Positions 29,750 to 40,811 are shown, counted from the first letter of the stretch. The stretch: DNA of 64,000 nucleotides from Pseudomonas taetrolens (GCF_900475285.1 NZ_LS483370.1:4540001-4604000); one strand, 5' to 3'. Notes: generated by a model from the letters alone, not told the origin. Translations and numbers: made by a program.

Positions 29750-31333
29750 TTGAGCCAACTTCTCAACCGCCGCCTGGCTCTGCTCAGCGAGCACACTCAT
29801 CTCACCTTGCTGGGGCAATGCCTGCACGGTATCGAACGTGAATGCTTGCGCGTTACCGCGGATGCCCGTTTGGCGCAGACCCCGCACCCCGAAGAACTGG
29901 GCTCGGCCCTGACCAACGATCAGATCACCACCGACTATTCCGAGTCGCTGCTGGAATTCATCACCCCGGCCCTGCCAGACCCGGCAGACACGCTGGCCAG
30001 CCTCGACAAGATCCATCGCTTTGCCTACAGCAAGCTCGGCGACGAGTACCTGTGGAGCCCTTCGATGCCGTGCCCGTTGCCGGCCGAAGAAGATATCCCG
30101 ATCGCGTACTACGGCACGTCCAATATCGGGCAGCTCAAGTACGTTTATCGCAAGGGCCTGGCGCTGCGTTACGGCAAGACCATGCAGTGCATCGCCGGGA
30201 TCCATTACAACTTCTCGCTGCCCGAAGCGCTGTGGCCCGTACTCAAGCAGGCCGAAGGTTTTGTCGGCACCGACCGCGACTACCAGTCGAGCGCCTACAT
30301 CGCGCTGATTCGTAACTTCCGCCGCTACAGCTGGCTGCTGATGTACCTGTTTGGCGCCTCGCCTGCACTGGATGCCGGCTTCCTGCGCGGTCGTGCACAT
30401 CAGCTGGAACAGCTGGATGCCGAAACGCTTTACCTGCCGTATGCCACCAGCCTGCGCATGAGCGACCTGGGCTACCAGAGCAATGCCCAGGCCGGTTTGA
30501 CGCCGTGCTACAACGACCTCGACAGTTACACCGACAGCCTGCGCAAAGCCGTCGCCACGCCTTATGCACCCTACGTCGAAATCGGTACGCACAAGGATGG
30601 CGAGTGGGTACAACTGAACACCAACATCCTGCAAATCGAAAACGAGTACTACTCCAACATCCGCCCCAAGCGCGTGACCTATACCGGCGAACGTCCGATC
30701 CAGGCCCTGGTGTCGCGTGGCGTGCAATACGTTGAAGTGCGTCTGCTCGACATCAACCCGTTCCTTCCCGTGGGCATTGATCTGCCGGAATCCCGCTTCC
30801 TGGACGCCTTCCTGCTGTATTGCGCGCTGGAAGAAAGCCCGCAATTCGACAGTTCGGCCTGTGGCAGCTGCACCTCGAACTTCTTGAGCGTGGTCAAGGA
30901 AGGTCGCCGTCCGGGCCTGCAATTGCAGCGCGACGGCCAAGCCGTCGACATGAAGGAATGGGCCACCGAGCTGATGGAACGCATTGCCCCACTGGCGGCC
31001 TTGCTCGATCAAAGCCACGGCAGCGACCTGCACAGCAAAGCGCTGAATGAACAACTGAACAAGGTCAAGGACGTATCGCTGACCCCGTCAGCCAAAGTCC
31101 TGGCCAGCATGGTCGAGCACAAGGAAAGCTTCGCCCAGTTCTCGATGCGCCAGAGTCTGGCGCACGCCGAGTTCTTCCGCAGCGAACCGCTAAGCCCTGA
31201 AGACCTGGCTGCTTTCGAAGAAAAAGCCCGTCAGTCCTTGCTCGAACAAACCGAGACCGAACAAAAGGAAGAAGGCGACTTCGACCTGTTTGTAGCCTCG
31301 TACCAAGCGAGCATTCTGGCGATCAGTAATTGA
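29750..31333 (+). CDS. gshA: Glutamate--cysteine ligase (gammaproteobacterial type)
   Basis: GshA joins glutamate and cysteine with ATP, the committed step of glutathione synthesis. I choose TTG 29750 ([12 protein letters not shown]) because AAGGA ends 7 nt upstream and homologues start MSELL at this point. A GTG 15 nt earlier overlaps that ribosome site. The product is 527 aa. Family blocks are [10 protein letters not shown] (residue 27 on), [13 protein letters not shown], and [19 protein letters not shown]. It is monocistronic except for a possible tiny overlapping frame. Confidence 0.96.
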   Translation: MSQLLNRRLALLSEHTHLTLLGQCLHGIERECLRVTADARLAQTPHPEELGSALTNDQITTDYSESLLEFITPALPDPADTLASLDKIHRFAYSKLGDEYLWSPSMPCPLPAEEDIPIAYYGTSNIGQLKYVYRKGLALRYGKTMQCIAGIHYNFSLPEALWPVLKQAEGFVGTDRDYQSSAYIALIRNFRRYSWLLMYLFGASPALDAGFLRGRAHQLEQLDAETLYLPYATSLRMSDLGYQSNAQAGLTPCYNDLDSYTDSLRKAVATPYAPYVEIGTHKDGEWVQLNTNILQIENEYYSNIRPKRVTYTGERPIQALVSRGVQYVEVRLLDINPFLPVGIDLPESRFLDAFLLYCALEESPQFDSSACGSCTSNFLSVVKEGRRPGLQLQRDGQAVDMKEWATELMERIAPLAALLDQSHGSDLHSKALNEQLNKVKDVSLTPSAKVLASMVEHKESFAQFSMRQSLAHAEFFRSEPLSPEDLAAFEEKARQSLLEQTETEQKEEGDFDLFVASYQASILAISN

Positions 31334-31464
31334 GTATTGCGCCAAAAAGCTGGCACTCGATGCCGCGCTGGATAAAGACGGGGGAGCGTCATGCCTGGGC
31401 TTCGCACTATTTGTGCGACATGGGCAAGGCCGTGATCGATGAACTGTGTTTGCAGGAGTTTTGA
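31330..31464 (+). CDS. Possible 44-aa ORF or gene remnant after gshA
   Basis: A short frame opens with TTG inside the gshA stop (ATTGA) or at ATG 31360. It reads ...[16 protein letters not shown] and ends [11 protein letters not shown]. The composition is protein-like, with W, H and acidic residues and a helical end, but it lacks a ribosome site and I do not recognise it. It could be the C-terminal scrap of a lost gene. It is followed by a REP pair. Confidence 0.25.
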   Translation: MSIAPKSWHSMPRWIKTGERHAWASHYLCDMGKAVIDELCLQEF

Positions 31465-31489
31465 GGGGCCGCAGACACACCACAACCCT

Positions 31490-31575
31490 GTAGGAGCGAG
31501 CTTGCTCGCGATGCAGACAACGCGGTTGGGATGACAGACCGCGCTGATCCTGTCGCGAGCACGCTCGCTCATGCA
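31490..31575. repeat. REP-like inverted pair (GCGAGC family)
   Basis: TGTAGGAGCGAGCTTGCTCG and a facing copy TCGCGAGCACGCTCGCTCATG flank about 35 nt of spacer between convergent gshA and argA. Confidence 0.75.
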
Positions 31576-31588
31576 GAAGGGTGTGGCT

Positions 31589-32887
31589 TTAAAGAGCTTT
31601 CTCGAAGATCTTCGAATTACGCTGGAAGTTGTACAGCGAGGCCCGCGCCGCTGGCAGGCGCTCCACGCTGCTTGGCTCAAAGCCGCGCTCACGGAACCAA
31701 TGGGCAGTACGGGTCGTGAGGACGAACAAGGTCTTCAAGCCCTGCGTCCGCGCACGGTTTTCGATGCGTTCCAGCAGTTCATCGCCACGACGACCATGAC
31801 GGTACTCCGGATTCACCGCCAGGCACGCCAGCTCACCCGCGTCCGAATCGGCAATCTGGTACAGCGCCGCACAGGCGATGATCATGCCTTCACGCTCAAC
31901 CACGCTGAACTGTTCGATCTCGCGTTCCAGCACTTCCCGCGAGCGGCGCACCAGAATGCCCTGCTCTTCCAGCGGGCTGATCAGGTCGAGCAAGCCGCCA
32001 ACGTCTTCAATCGCCGCTTCACGCGTCACTTCAAACTGCTCTTGCGCCACCAGCGTGCCGCCACCATTGCGGGTGAACAACTCGGTCAGCAGCGCGCCAT
32101 CTTCGGCGTAGCTGACGATATGGCTGCGGGCCACGCCGCCACTGCACGCCTCAGCCGCAGCTTCGAGCAATTCGGCCTGGTAATCGCTGCCCAGACGCCG
32201 CATGTGAGCCGGCACCTGCTGGGGGCGCAACTCGCGTACCAATCGCCCTTGCTCGTCGAGCAAACCCGATTCAGCGCCGAACAGCAGCAGTTTGTCTGCG
32301 CCCAGGTCGATGGCCGCACGGGTGGCGACATCTTCACAGGCCAAATTGAAAATTTCACCGGTCGGTGAGTAACCCAATGGCGAAAGCAGCACGATCGAAC
32401 GCTCATCCAGCAAGCGATTGATGCCCTTGCGATCAACCCGGCGCACTTCGCCGGTGTGGTGATAGTCCACACCATCCAGCACCCCGATCGGGCGTGCGGT
32501 GACCAGGTTGCCGCTGGCGACACGCAAGCGCGACCCTTGCATCGGCGATGACGCCATGTCCATCGACAAGCGCGCTTCAATCGCTATGCGCAACTGGCCT
32601 ACGGCGTCGATCACACATTCCAGGGTCGGTGCATCGGTGATGCGCATGCCCTTGTGGTAATGCGGAACCAGACCCCGGGCTTCGAGGCGGCTTTCGATTT
32701 GCGGGCGCGAACCATGGACCAGCACCAACCGCACACCCAGGCTGTGCAACAGCACCAGGTCGTGAACGATATTGCCAAAGTTGGAATGCGCCACACCGTC
32801 GCCGGGGAGCATGACCACGAAAGTGCAATCGCGGTGGGCGTTGATGTAGGGAGACGCGTGACGCAGCCAGTTAACGTAATCGGGCAT
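31589..32887 (-). CDS. argA: Amino-acid N-acetyltransferase (N-acetylglutamate synthase)
   Basis: ArgA acetylates glutamate with acetyl-CoA, the first step of arginine synthesis. The 432-aa protein has an N-terminal amino-acid-kinase domain (about 1-285: VLVHGSRPQIESRL, LLSPLGYSPTGEIFN), which binds arginine for feedback control. A C-terminal GNAT domain (about 290-432) has the acetyl-CoA motif NPEYRHGRRGDELLERIE. It lies downstream of argE on the same strand, 135 nt apart. That gap shows no gene. Confidence 0.97.
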   Translation of the reverse strand: MPDYVNWLRHASPYINAHRDCTFVVMLPGDGVAHSNFGNIVHDLVLLHSLGVRLVLVHGSRPQIESRLEARGLVPHYHKGMRITDAPTLECVIDAVGQLRIAIEARLSMDMASSPMQGSRLRVASGNLVTARPIGVLDGVDYHHTGEVRRVDRKGINRLLDERSIVLLSPLGYSPTGEIFNLACEDVATRAAIDLGADKLLLFGAESGLLDEQGRLVRELRPQQVPAHMRRLGSDYQAELLEAAAEACSGGVARSHIVSYAEDGALLTELFTRNGGGTLVAQEQFEVTREAAIEDVGGLLDLISPLEEQGILVRRSREVLEREIEQFSVVEREGMIIACAALYQIADSDAGELACLAVNPEYRHGRRGDELLERIENRARTQGLKTLFVLTTRTAHWFRERGFEPSSVERLPAARASLYNFQRNSKIFEKAL

Positions 32888-33022
32888 AACTAAAGCCTGT
32901 AAAAAATGAGCCGCCTAAAAAGGGGAGAAACAGCTAACGCACAACGGGCTGATAGTTATCGTCGAAACAGTCTTGGCGACACGCGTGCTCTCCTTGTGTG
33001 TACGGACCTGGGCATCGGCGAT

Positions 33023-34177
33023 TTACTGCGCCGAAGGGGTCAGGCAATAGTGGGTGATCAGTTGACTTAATAGACGCACTGTCGGCTGCAAACGTGACAT
33101 TTCGAGGTATTCCCCCGGCTGATGCGCGCAGGCGATGTCGCCCGGGCCCAGCACCACGGTTTCGCAGCCAAGCTGCTGAAGATAAGGCGCTTCGGTGCCA
33201 AACGCTACTGCTTCGGCGCGATGCCCAGTGAGGCGCTCGGCGACACGCACCAACTCGGCATCGGCGGCCTGTTCGAACGGCGGCACACCGGCCGCAATCG
33301 GGGCAAAATCGATCTTCACTTGATGCCGCTCGGCCAAAGGCTGCAGCTTGCTGCGAATGATTGCACGCAATGCGTTCGGGTCCATCCCCGGCAAAGGTCG
33401 CAGGTCGAACTCCAGCGAACATTGACCGCAAATCCGGTTGGGATTATCGCCACCGTGGATGCAGCCGAAGTTCAGGGTCGGCTGCGGCACACTGAACTGG
33501 GAGTTGCGATATTCGTGCAGCCATTGCTGACGCAGGCCTTTCAACTCGCTGATGGCATCATGCATGGCTTCCAGGGCGCTGTGGCCCAGGCTTGGATCGG
33601 ACGAGTGGCCGCTACGCCCCAAAATGTCGATACGCTCCATCATCACGCCCTTGTGCATGCGGATCGGCTTGAGCCCGGTGGGCTCGCCAATGATCGCCAC
33701 ACGCCCCAGCGGACGGCCCGCTTCAACCAGGGCCCTGGCGCCGGCCATGGAAGTTTCTTCGTCGCAGGTGGCAAGAATCAGCAGCGGTTGCTTGAACGGT
33801 TGATCGAGCAGCGGGCGAACGGCTTCGATGATCAGGGCGAAAAAACCTTTCATGTCGCAACTGCCCAGGCCAACCCAGCGATTATCGACTTCGGTCAACA
33901 TGAGCGGATCGGTCTGCCACAGTGCTTCATCGTAGGGCACGGTGTCGCTGTGACCTGCCAGCACCAGCCCGCCGGGCCCGCTGCCAAAACTGGCGAGCAA
34001 ATTGAATTTGCCGGGACTGACCTGCTGGATATCGCAACTGAAACCCAATTCAGCGAGCCAGGTGGCCAGCAAGTCGATAACGGCACGATTGGATTGATCC
34101 AGATGGGCTTGGGTGCAACTGACCGACGGCGTGCCAATCAAGGCAGCGAATTGCTCTTTCAGGGAAGGTAAAGGCAT
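33023..34177 (-). CDS. argE: Acetylornithine deacetylase
   Basis: This M20-family metallohydrolase releases ornithine (or deacetylates related N-acetyl amino acids) in arginine synthesis. The frame is open far upstream, but the start is set at ATG 34177 (MPLPSLKEQFAALI), with AGGA about 9 nt before it. The product is 384 aa. Metal ligands are seen in LAGHSDTVP (His near 78), GSCDMKGF (Asp) and CDEETSMAG (the catalytic Glu pair). The C-terminal FGTEAPYLQQLG and HQPGEYLEM complete the site. It is divergent from the CYTH-CHAD gene. Pseudomonads also use ArgJ, so its role may be salvage. Confidence 0.94.
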   Translation of the reverse strand: MPLPSLKEQFAALIGTPSVSCTQAHLDQSNRAVIDLLATWLAELGFSCDIQQVSPGKFNLLASFGSGPGGLVLAGHSDTVPYDEALWQTDPLMLTEVDNRWVGLGSCDMKGFFALIIEAVRPLLDQPFKQPLLILATCDEETSMAGARALVEAGRPLGRVAIIGEPTGLKPIRMHKGVMMERIDILGRSGHSSDPSLGHSALEAMHDAISELKGLRQQWLHEYRNSQFSVPQPTLNFGCIHGGDNPNRICGQCSLEFDLRPLPGMDPNALRAIIRSKLQPLAERHQVKIDFAPIAAGVPPFEQAADAELVRVAERLTGHRAEAVAFGTEAPYLQQLGCETVVLGPGDIACAHQPGEYLEMSRLQPTVRLLSQLITHYCLTPSAQ

Positions 34178-34333
34178 GCGCTGACATCCTGTTAGCTGGG
34201 CAAGTCCCATCATAGAGCCATCTGTGCTGCAGAATAAACCCGCGCGGCCCGCCAGGCCGGCTTGTCCTGTACACTGCACGGCCTTGGCAGCCACACTTTT
34301 CCCGGCTGCGCACCGATCCTGGATTTTCCGGCC

Positions 34334-35722
34334 ATGCAGAAAGAAACCGAAATCAAACTCCGCGTCAGCCGCGAAACCCTCGCCGCCCTGCGCGAGCACC
34401 CTTTGCTGAAAAAGCGCAACAAAAGTGGCTGGGAAAGCCGTGAGTTGTTGAACCAGTACTTCGACACGCCTGAGCGCGACCTGGCCAAGGCCAAGGTTGC
34501 CCTGCGCCTGCGTCGTGACGGCGAAGACGTTATCCAGACCCTCAAGACCCGTGGCCAAAGCATTGCCGGGCTGTCTGAACGTAACGAGTACGACTGGAAC
34601 CTGCCCAAAGCCAAGCTCGACATCAAAAAGCTCGACGGCGAATGCTGGCCTGAAGAACTGGCCGAGCTGGACAAAAAAACCCTGAAGCCGATTTTCACCA
34701 CGGATTTCGTCCGTGAACGTGCTGAAATTTCCTGGGGCCGCGGCAAGGCCAAAGTCGTGATCGAGGCCGCTCTCGACCTGGGTCACGTCATCGCCGGCAA
34801 GCAGAAAGAAGAAATCTGCGAGCTGGAACTCGAGCTGCGCGAAGGTGAGCCGGCTGCTTTGCTGGAACTGGCCGCCGAGCTGGCCGAAAAGCTGGCCCTG
34901 ATGCCGTGTGACATCAGCAAGGCCGAACGTGGTTATCGCCTGTTCGACGCCAACAGCTACGCCGTGAGCTTGCCAGCCCCCGAACTGACACCTGAAATGC
35001 CGCTGGACGACGCTTTCACCGCGCTGGCCTGGCACCTGCTGGGCAGCAGCCAGCGTCTGGCTGAGCAGTATCGTTTCAATGGCCACTGGCGCCTGCTGCA
35101 AGACTGGGTTCAGCAGCTGATTGATCTGCGCGCGCTGGTCAGCAGCCTTGGACAAGCCGCTCCGCGTCCTTCGACGCAAGCCTTGCGTGCCGCGCTCGAC
35201 GCCTTGCTCGAAGACTGGCGCCCGCTGGTCAACGTGGGTCAGGACGACGAAGACGTGCGTAAAGCCGCACCTGAGCAGTTCCTTGAGGAGTTGGAAGACC
35301 CGCGCTGGGGCCAGTTCTCGCTGAATACTTCACGCTGGCTGATGGCCCGCAGCTGGACCGTCGACCGCGGTACCACCCGTGGCAATCGCCAGGGTGCTGC
35401 ACAGCTCGCCAGCTGGCTGCCGCGCCTGCTGTCGGACGAAGCGATTGCCTTGCGCTTGAATCGCTACCAGCAGCAACCTGAAGACCTGGCTGAGCAACTG
35501 CCACGCATCGAGCGGATTCAGGCCTGGTTGCGCCTGGCTCGCGGCGTGCTGGAAATTCCGGAAGTGGACCGTTTGTACGGCGAGATGAACAAGTTGCAGG
35601 ACCTGGCCAACCAGCCAATCACTGATGACCTGGAGAGCAACGACGAATTGCTCAACGCTCGCAAACAACAAGCCATCGCTGTTTACCAGAACCGCGCCTG
35701 GAAGACCCTGCTGCGCGGCTAA
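34334..35722 (+). CDS. CYTH and CHAD domain protein (inorganic triphosphatase, YgiF-like)
   Basis: The protein has 462 aa. The start at ATG 34334 (MQKETEIKLRVS) puts the diagnostic ExExK motif (ETEIKL) at the N-terminus. The CYTH domain (1-205) has EIKLRVS, RLRRDG, ELELE and the tunnel Arg/Lys/Glu pattern typical of triphosphate-cleaving enzymes. The CHAD domain follows (about 225-460), helical and rich in conserved His/Arg such as AWHLLGSSQR. CHAD domains bind polyphosphate granules. E. coli YgiF hydrolyses inorganic triphosphate. Activity here is by homology. It is divergent from argE. Confidence 0.92.
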   Translation: MQKETEIKLRVSRETLAALREHPLLKKRNKSGWESRELLNQYFDTPERDLAKAKVALRLRRDGEDVIQTLKTRGQSIAGLSERNEYDWNLPKAKLDIKKLDGECWPEELAELDKKTLKPIFTTDFVRERAEISWGRGKAKVVIEAALDLGHVIAGKQKEEICELELELREGEPAALLELAAELAEKLALMPCDISKAERGYRLFDANSYAVSLPAPELTPEMPLDDAFTALAWHLLGSSQRLAEQYRFNGHWRLLQDWVQQLIDLRALVSSLGQAAPRPSTQALRAALDALLEDWRPLVNVGQDDEDVRKAAPEQFLEELEDPRWGQFSLNTSRWLMARSWTVDRGTTRGNRQGAAQLASWLPRLLSDEAIALRLNRYQQQPEDLAEQLPRIERIQAWLRLARGVLEIPEVDRLYGEMNKLQDLANQPITDDLESNDELLNARKQQAIAVYQNRAWKTLLRG

Positions 35723-35733
35723 GCCCTCAGCCA

Positions 35734-35765
35734 GCGCCCCTCAACGCAGGTTGAGGGGCGTTTCT
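35734..35765. terminator. Rho-independent terminator after the CYTH-CHAD gene
   Basis: CGCCCCTCAA-CGCAGG-TTGAGGGGCG followed by TTTCTT. It lies between the convergent CYTH-CHAD and lipocalin genes. Confidence 0.88.
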
Positions 35766-35768
35766 TCG

Positions 35769-36338
35769 TTACTTCGTGCCTTTAGGCATCTCTGAATCCG
35801 GCGTTCGCCAAATCAAGCGTGTGGTGTCATAGCCCTGTTGCTGAGCCTTGCTGAGCAGCTCGTCACGGGCTTGCTGATCGATGTGCGGCTTGCGCGACAG
35901 CAACCACAAATAACGGCGGTCGGGGTTACCCACCAGCGCCGTACTGTAGTCGTCCCCCAAGTACAGCACCCAATAATCGCCTTTGGTCACGCCTGGCAGA
36001 AGGGTCGACACCCAATTATCGAACTCAACCCACAATTTATCGGTTTTGCCGGCCACTTGCGGGCTGGCTGTACCTTTGGCTTCCTGCCACTTGCCCTGAG
36101 CATCGCGGCAACGGTTCAACACCGCCACGTTGCCATCGGGCTTGAGGGTGTAGTGCGCTTCAGACTGTACGCAGTTGCGCTGGAAGATCATCGGCAGCCG
36201 CGCCTGTTCGTACCAGGTGCCCTGATAGCGCTTGAGGTCGACACTTTCGACGGTTTTCGGTGCCAGGGAATCCATCTCGGACGAGGCACACCCTGCCAAC
36301 AACAGCGCGATGCCAAAGCTGGCCAAAAGACGTGTCAT
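35769..36338 (-). CDS. blc: Outer-membrane lipoprotein lipocalin (Blc-like)
   Basis: This 189-aa lipoprotein has a signal peptide ending in the lipobox LLAGC (Cys17), followed by SSEMDS, which favours outer-membrane sorting. The lipocalin signature YQGTWYEQARLPMIFQ (about residues 38-53) carries the conserved G-x-W. The barrel ends near KPHIDQQARDELL. Bacterial lipocalins bind lysophospholipids or fatty acids and are linked to envelope stress; the ligand is not readable here. It lies 21 nt after the next small lipoprotein gene on the same strand, so they are probably co-transcribed. Confidence 0.92.
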   Translation of the reverse strand: MTRLLASFGIALLLAGCASSEMDSLAPKTVESVDLKRYQGTWYEQARLPMIFQRNCVQSEAHYTLKPDGNVAVLNRCRDAQGKWQEAKGTASPQVAGKTDKLWVEFDNWVSTLLPGVTKGDYWVLYLGDDYSTALVGNPDRRYLWLLSRKPHIDQQARDELLSKAQQQGYDTTRLIWRTPDSEMPKGTK

Positions 36339-36359
36339 ATTAAACGCTCCTGGTTCGTC

Positions 36360-36614
36360 TTATTTCAAACCCTGCCCCGAAAAGATCAGCACTTTATCGC
36401 CCGCATATTGCACGCTGATAAAGCTCGTCTGGTCGCCCCAGGTGCAACTCGACATCCCCAGCGCACCTGAACAATCGGTGGGTGTGCCGAGCAACTTCTC
36501 AACCTCGGCCTTGGTCATGCCCGACGAAAGCTTGGAGTAGTTCTCCTGATTAACCTTGCTGCACGCCGTCAGCAACACGCAGAACGACAACATCGCCACA
36601 TAACGCAACTTCAT
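36360..36614 (-). CDS. Small lipoprotein, BamE/SmpA-like fold (DUF3862-type)
   Basis: This is an 84-aa lipoprotein. The signal peptide ends at LLTAC (Cys18), and the mature part reads SKVNQENYSKLSSGMTKAEV and onward. The MTKAEVEKLLG segment is the hallmark helix of the BamE-like superfamily. Two extra Cys (residues 48 and 56 region, CSGAL...SSCTWG) may form a disulphide. Function is unknown. It is first of the pair with blc. Confidence 0.8.
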   Translation of the reverse strand: MKLRYVAMLSFCVLLTACSKVNQENYSKLSSGMTKAEVEKLLGTPTDCSGALGMSSCTWGDQTSFISVQYAGDKVLIFSGQGLK

Positions 36615-36738
36615 GGAAAAGCTCCTGGATGAAAAGTCGGCAGAGTTGCCAGATGCAAGCTTAGAAGAGAAAAGCGCGGGCAGGTTCCCGGCGGGGAGAG
36701 GGATTTGTTGGGTGGGGTAATGCGAGGGAGGTTTTGTC

Positions 36739-36932
36739 CGTAGCCGCTACCGAAGGAACGAGGCTGTGTCCGATGGCGAAACAATCGTAAATCCAGAAAT
36801 AGCGGTCCGTCTGAAACGCCGCGACTCGTGATGTTTGCTGAAACACTGTAGCCGCTGCCAAAGGCTGCGATAAGGGCCGAGGGCCCTTGACATCAGGGCT
36901 GCTGAGCAGCCCATCGCCGGCAGCGGCTACAG
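36739..36932. repeat. REP-like elements between the small lipoprotein gene and fbp
   Basis: A single GTAGCCGCTACCGAAG copy at 36739 is followed by a facing pair, 36847-36932 (TGTAGCCGCTGCCAAAGGCT with GCCGGCAGCGGCTACAG). The 329-nt gap (36615-36943) otherwise shows no gene I can support. Confidence 0.7.
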
Positions 36933-36943
36933 GGTATGGAGGC

Positions 36944-37954
36944 TTACTCTTTGTGGTACGAGCTAATGCGCGCCACTTCTTCTTTCGAGCCCAGGAACAC
37001 CGCTACACGCTGGTGCAGGCCTTCTGGCTGAATGTCGAGAATGCGCTGGTGGCCGTCAGTAGAAGCGCCGCCCGCCTGCTCAACAAGGAACGACATCGGG
37101 TTGGCTTCGTACATCAAACGCAGTTTGCCCGGCTTGGATGGCTCGCGGCTATCGCGCGGGTACATGAACAGGCCACCGCGAGTCAGAATACGGTGTACGT
37201 CGGCAACCATCGCCGCGACCCAGCGCATGTTGAAATTCTTTTTCAACGGGCCTTCTTCGCCTGCCAGCAGTTCGTCGACGTAGCGCTGTACCGGGGCTTC
37301 CCAGTGACGCTGGTTGGACATGTTGATGGCGAATTCCTGGGTGGCGTCAGGAATGGTGATGTCTTCGTGAGTCAGTACGAAGCTGCCCATTTCACGGTCC
37401 AGGGTGAAGCCTTTGACGCCGTCGCCCAAGGTCAGTACCAGCATGGTCTGAGGGCCGTAGATGGCGTAACCGGCAGCTACCTGTTGGGTCCCTGGCTGCA
37501 GGAAAGCCTTTTCATTCAACGGCTCGTTCTGGGTCAGGTATTCGTTCGGGCAACGCAGCACCGAGAAGATCGTACCGACAGGCGCATTGATATCGATGTT
37601 CGACGAACCGTCCAGCGGGTCGAATACCAGCAGGTAGGCACCTTTCGGGTATTTGCCCGGGATCTGGTAGGCATTGTCCATTTCTTCGGACGCCATGCCG
37701 GCCAGGTGACCGCCCCATTCGTTGGCTTCGAGCAGGATTTCGTTGGAAATCACGTCGAGCTTCTTCTGCACTTCACCTTGTACGTTTTCGGTGCCCATGC
37801 TGCCCAGAACACCACCCAGGGCGCCTTTGGACACGGCGTGGCTGATCTCTTTGCAAGCACGCGCCACCACTTCGATGAGGAAACGCAAATCAGCAGGCGT
37901 GTTGTTGCTGCGGGTCTGCTCGATCAAATAGCGACTCAGGGTAACGCGGGACAT
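36944..37954 (-). CDS. fbp: Fructose-1,6-bisphosphatase, class 1
   Basis: This enzyme removes the 1-phosphate from fructose 1,6-bisphosphate in gluconeogenesis. The 336-aa protein carries the metal/phosphate motif [14 protein letters not shown] (about residues 109-122) and the [20 protein letters not shown] block near 270-290. Pseudomonads lack phosphofructokinase, so Fbp also sets flux through the Entner-Doudoroff cycle. It is monocistronic. The 179-nt gap to glgP shows nothing definable. Confidence 0.97.
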   Translation of the reverse strand: MSRVTLSRYLIEQTRSNNTPADLRFLIEVVARACKEISHAVSKGALGGVLGSMGTENVQGEVQKKLDVISNEILLEANEWGGHLAGMASEEMDNAYQIPGKYPKGAYLLVFDPLDGSSNIDINAPVGTIFSVLRCPNEYLTQNEPLNEKAFLQPGTQQVAAGYAIYGPQTMLVLTLGDGVKGFTLDREMGSFVLTHEDITIPDATQEFAINMSNQRHWEAPVQRYVDELLAGEEGPLKKNFNMRWVAAMVADVHRILTRGGLFMYPRDSREPSKPGKLRLMYEANPMSFLVEQAGGASTDGHQRILDIQPEGLHQRVAVFLGSKEEVARISSYHKE

Positions 37955-38133
37955 GTAAGGCTCCGAACAAGGGGGAGAGGGCGAAAAACCCGCGCAGTTT
38001 AACGCGTGTTGTCGTGCAAATCTTCTAGTCAGACGCAGATCCGGCCGAGCGGGTTCAGTTAACGGGTGAAATAAACCGCCCGGGGCTGCCGAATAACGGC
38101 ATATGCCCCAGTCGTTTGAGGCGGGCAGAAGGT

Positions 38134-40584
38134 CTATTCAAGGGCCTTCCAGATTTCGGTCGCGTACTCCCGGATCGTCCGGTCCGACGAAAACCAGCCC
38201 ATGCGTGCCGTATTCAATACTGCCATGCGCCACCAGGCATCCTTGTCGTGCCAGAGCGCCTCGACCCGCATCTGAGCGTCCCAGTACGCATCAAAGTCAG
38301 CGCACACCAAAAACCGGTCATATTCGATCAGCGAGTCGATCAACCCGGTGTAACGTGCGGGATCGTCGTATGAGAACACGCCACCGCGGATGGCCTGCAG
38401 CACTTCATCGAGCCGTTGCGAAGCCGCAATGTCAGGCCCGGCATGGAATTCACCGCTGCGCTTGCGCGCTTCGACCTGACGCGAAGTCAGACCAAAAATG
38501 AACATGTTCTCAGCCCCTACCCGCTCGCACATTTCGACGTTGGCGCCATCAAGCGTGCCGATGGTCAAGGCACCGTTCAGACCGAACTTCATGTTGCTGG
38601 TACCTGAAGCCTCGTAGCCGGCGGTAGAAATCTGCTCGGACAAATCCGCTGCCGGGATGATGCTTTCCGCCAGGCTGACGTTGTAGTTGGGGATAAACAC
38701 CACTTTGAGCAGACCCCGTACCGTTGGGTCGTTGTTCACGATCCGGGCGATGTCGTTGGACAGTTTGATGATCAGCTTGGCCTGGTGGTAACTGGCGGCG
38801 GCCTTGCCAGCGAAGATTTTCACCCGCGGCACCCAGTTGGTTCCCGGCTCGGCCCGAATCGCCTGATACAACGCCACGGTGTGCAAGAGGTTGAGCAACT
38901 GGCGCTTGTACTCATGGATGCGTTTGACCTGCACATCAAACAGGGCTTCCGGATTGACCGTGATCCCCAGCCGTTCCTGAATCAGCGCCGCCAGGGTGCA
39001 TTTGCTCTTCAGGCGTTGCTCGGCGAACTGGATGCGGAACTGTGGCTGCTCGGCAAAAGGTTCCAGTTCGATCAGTTTTTGCTCGGGCCGATCGAGGACT
39101 TCCTTGCCGAGCGCCTTGACCAGCATCGAGGTCAGGGCCGGATTGGCCTGGTACAGCCAGCGGCGAAAGGTAATGCCGTTGGTCTTGTTGTTGATCCGGT
39201 TCGGGTAGAGCGCATGCAGTTCGGAAAAGACCGTGCTGCGCATCAATTGCGTGTGCAGCCCGGACACACCGTTGACGCTGTGGGAGCCCAAAAACGCCAG
39301 GTTGCCCATGCGAACCCGGCGACCGTGGTCTTCTTCGATCAGCGACACCGCACGCAGCACGTCGAAATCGTGGATCCCCTTGGCCCGCAACGCATCGATA
39401 TGGTGTGCGTTTATCAAATAAATAATCTGCATGTGCCGCGGCAACAGACGCTCCATCAGCCCTACCGGCCATGTCTCAAGGGCTTCGGGAAGCAAAGTGT
39501 GATTGGTGTACGACAAGGTATCGACGGTGACCTTCCAGGCTTCTTCCCATGCAATGCCATGCTCATCGACCAGCACCCGCATCAGTTCCGCGACCGCAAT
39601 CGACGGATGCGTGTCGTTCAGTTGAATCGACACATGCTCGCCCAGGCTGAGCAATGAATCGTGCTGGTTAAGATGACGCCGGATCAGGTCCTGTAACGAG
39701 GCCGAGACAAAGAAGTATTCCTGGCGCAGCCGCAGCTCCTGCCCCGCATCATTGCTGTCTGCCGGGTACAGCACCCGCGAAATGCTTTCTGCACGGACCA
39801 CCTCGGCGACAGCACCCAAGTGATCACCGGCATTGAAACGCTCCAGGTGCAGATCGTGCAGCGCCCTCGCCCGCCACAAACGCAAGGTGTTGACACTGAC
39901 CCCGCGCCAGCCGACAACCGGCGTGTCATAGGCCACGGCCCGCACGGTTTCACCGGGCCACCAGGTCTGGTGCGGCTCGTCGTGCTCGTCCAGCCGGGTT
40001 TCAACCGCCCCACCGAAGCCGACGTCGTACACCACCTCTGCGCGCTCAAACTCCCAGGGGTTGCCGAAATCCAGCCAGTTCTCGGTTTGCTCCTGTTGCC
40101 AGCCATCGACAATGCTCTGCCGGAACAACCCGTGCTCATAGCGAATGCCGTAACCATGAGCAGCAACTCCCAGACTCGACATGCTTTCCATGAAACACGC
40201 AGCCAATCGACCCAGGCCACCGTTGCCAAGGGCCGCATCAGGCTCCAGCAGGCGAATGCGCTCCAGGTCGACCCCAAGCTCGGCCATGGCCTCACGCGCC
40301 ACATCCAGCAGCCCCAGGTTGCTCAGGCTGTCGTACAGCAACCGCCCGATCAGAAACTCCAGCGAGAGGTAATACACCCGCTTCTGGCCTTTGCGATAAA
40401 TCTGCCGCGTGTGGTCCATCCAGTGCTCGACCATATGGTCGCGGGCAGCCAGTGCAATGGCTTCAAACCAGTCATGGTCAAACGCGTGATCCGGGTCCTT
40501 ACCCACCGCGTAAGTCAGTTTGGCGAGGACGGCAGCGCGAAAAGCGGCCACCTGTGCGTCACAAACAAGCGGTTCCTGAGCCAT
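38134..40584 (-). CDS. glgP: Glycogen/alpha-glucan phosphorylase
   Basis: GlgP removes glucose-1-phosphate from the ends of alpha-1,4-glucans. The 816-aa protein is family GT35. The PLP-lysine lies in the conserved [20 protein letters not shown] region (about residues 644-663). Other family blocks are [16 protein letters not shown] (about 122) and [17 protein letters not shown] (about 331). No glgA, glgB or glgX is in the window, so its substrate genes lie elsewhere. It is separated from fbp by 179 nt on the same strand. Confidence 0.96.
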   Translation of the reverse strand: MAQEPLVCDAQVAAFRAAVLAKLTYAVGKDPDHAFDHDWFEAIALAARDHMVEHWMDHTRQIYRKGQKRVYYLSLEFLIGRLLYDSLSNLGLLDVAREAMAELGVDLERIRLLEPDAALGNGGLGRLAACFMESMSSLGVAAHGYGIRYEHGLFRQSIVDGWQQEQTENWLDFGNPWEFERAEVVYDVGFGGAVETRLDEHDEPHQTWWPGETVRAVAYDTPVVGWRGVSVNTLRLWRARALHDLHLERFNAGDHLGAVAEVVRAESISRVLYPADSNDAGQELRLRQEYFFVSASLQDLIRRHLNQHDSLLSLGEHVSIQLNDTHPSIAVAELMRVLVDEHGIAWEEAWKVTVDTLSYTNHTLLPEALETWPVGLMERLLPRHMQIIYLINAHHIDALRAKGIHDFDVLRAVSLIEEDHGRRVRMGNLAFLGSHSVNGVSGLHTQLMRSTVFSELHALYPNRINNKTNGITFRRWLYQANPALTSMLVKALGKEVLDRPEQKLIELEPFAEQPQFRIQFAEQRLKSKCTLAALIQERLGITVNPEALFDVQVKRIHEYKRQLLNLLHTVALYQAIRAEPGTNWVPRVKIFAGKAAASYHQAKLIIKLSNDIARIVNNDPTVRGLLKVVFIPNYNVSLAESIIPAADLSEQISTAGYEASGTSNMKFGLNGALTIGTLDGANVEMCERVGAENMFIFGLTSRQVEARKRSGEFHAGPDIAASQRLDEVLQAIRGGVFSYDDPARYTGLIDSLIEYDRFLVCADFDAYWDAQMRVEALWHDKDAWWRMAVLNTARMGWFSSDRTIREYATEIWKALE

Positions 40585-40811
40585 CGATACAACCTCAGCG
40601 AGATGAAGCGATTCGAAGAAAGAATGGGTTCAGACTAGACCGTTCGACCGACAGGACGTGCTTTGATTCGGGTTTTTTTTGCTGATATGCGCAATAAAAC
40701 TGACCGAATGCACACCGCCCCAAAACGAGGCAGGCCGACCGCAAAGCGCCTCAAAACATGGCCTTGAGAGAAAATCCGGCAAATGGTTGTTCACGCGTTC
40801 ACCAACCCCGG

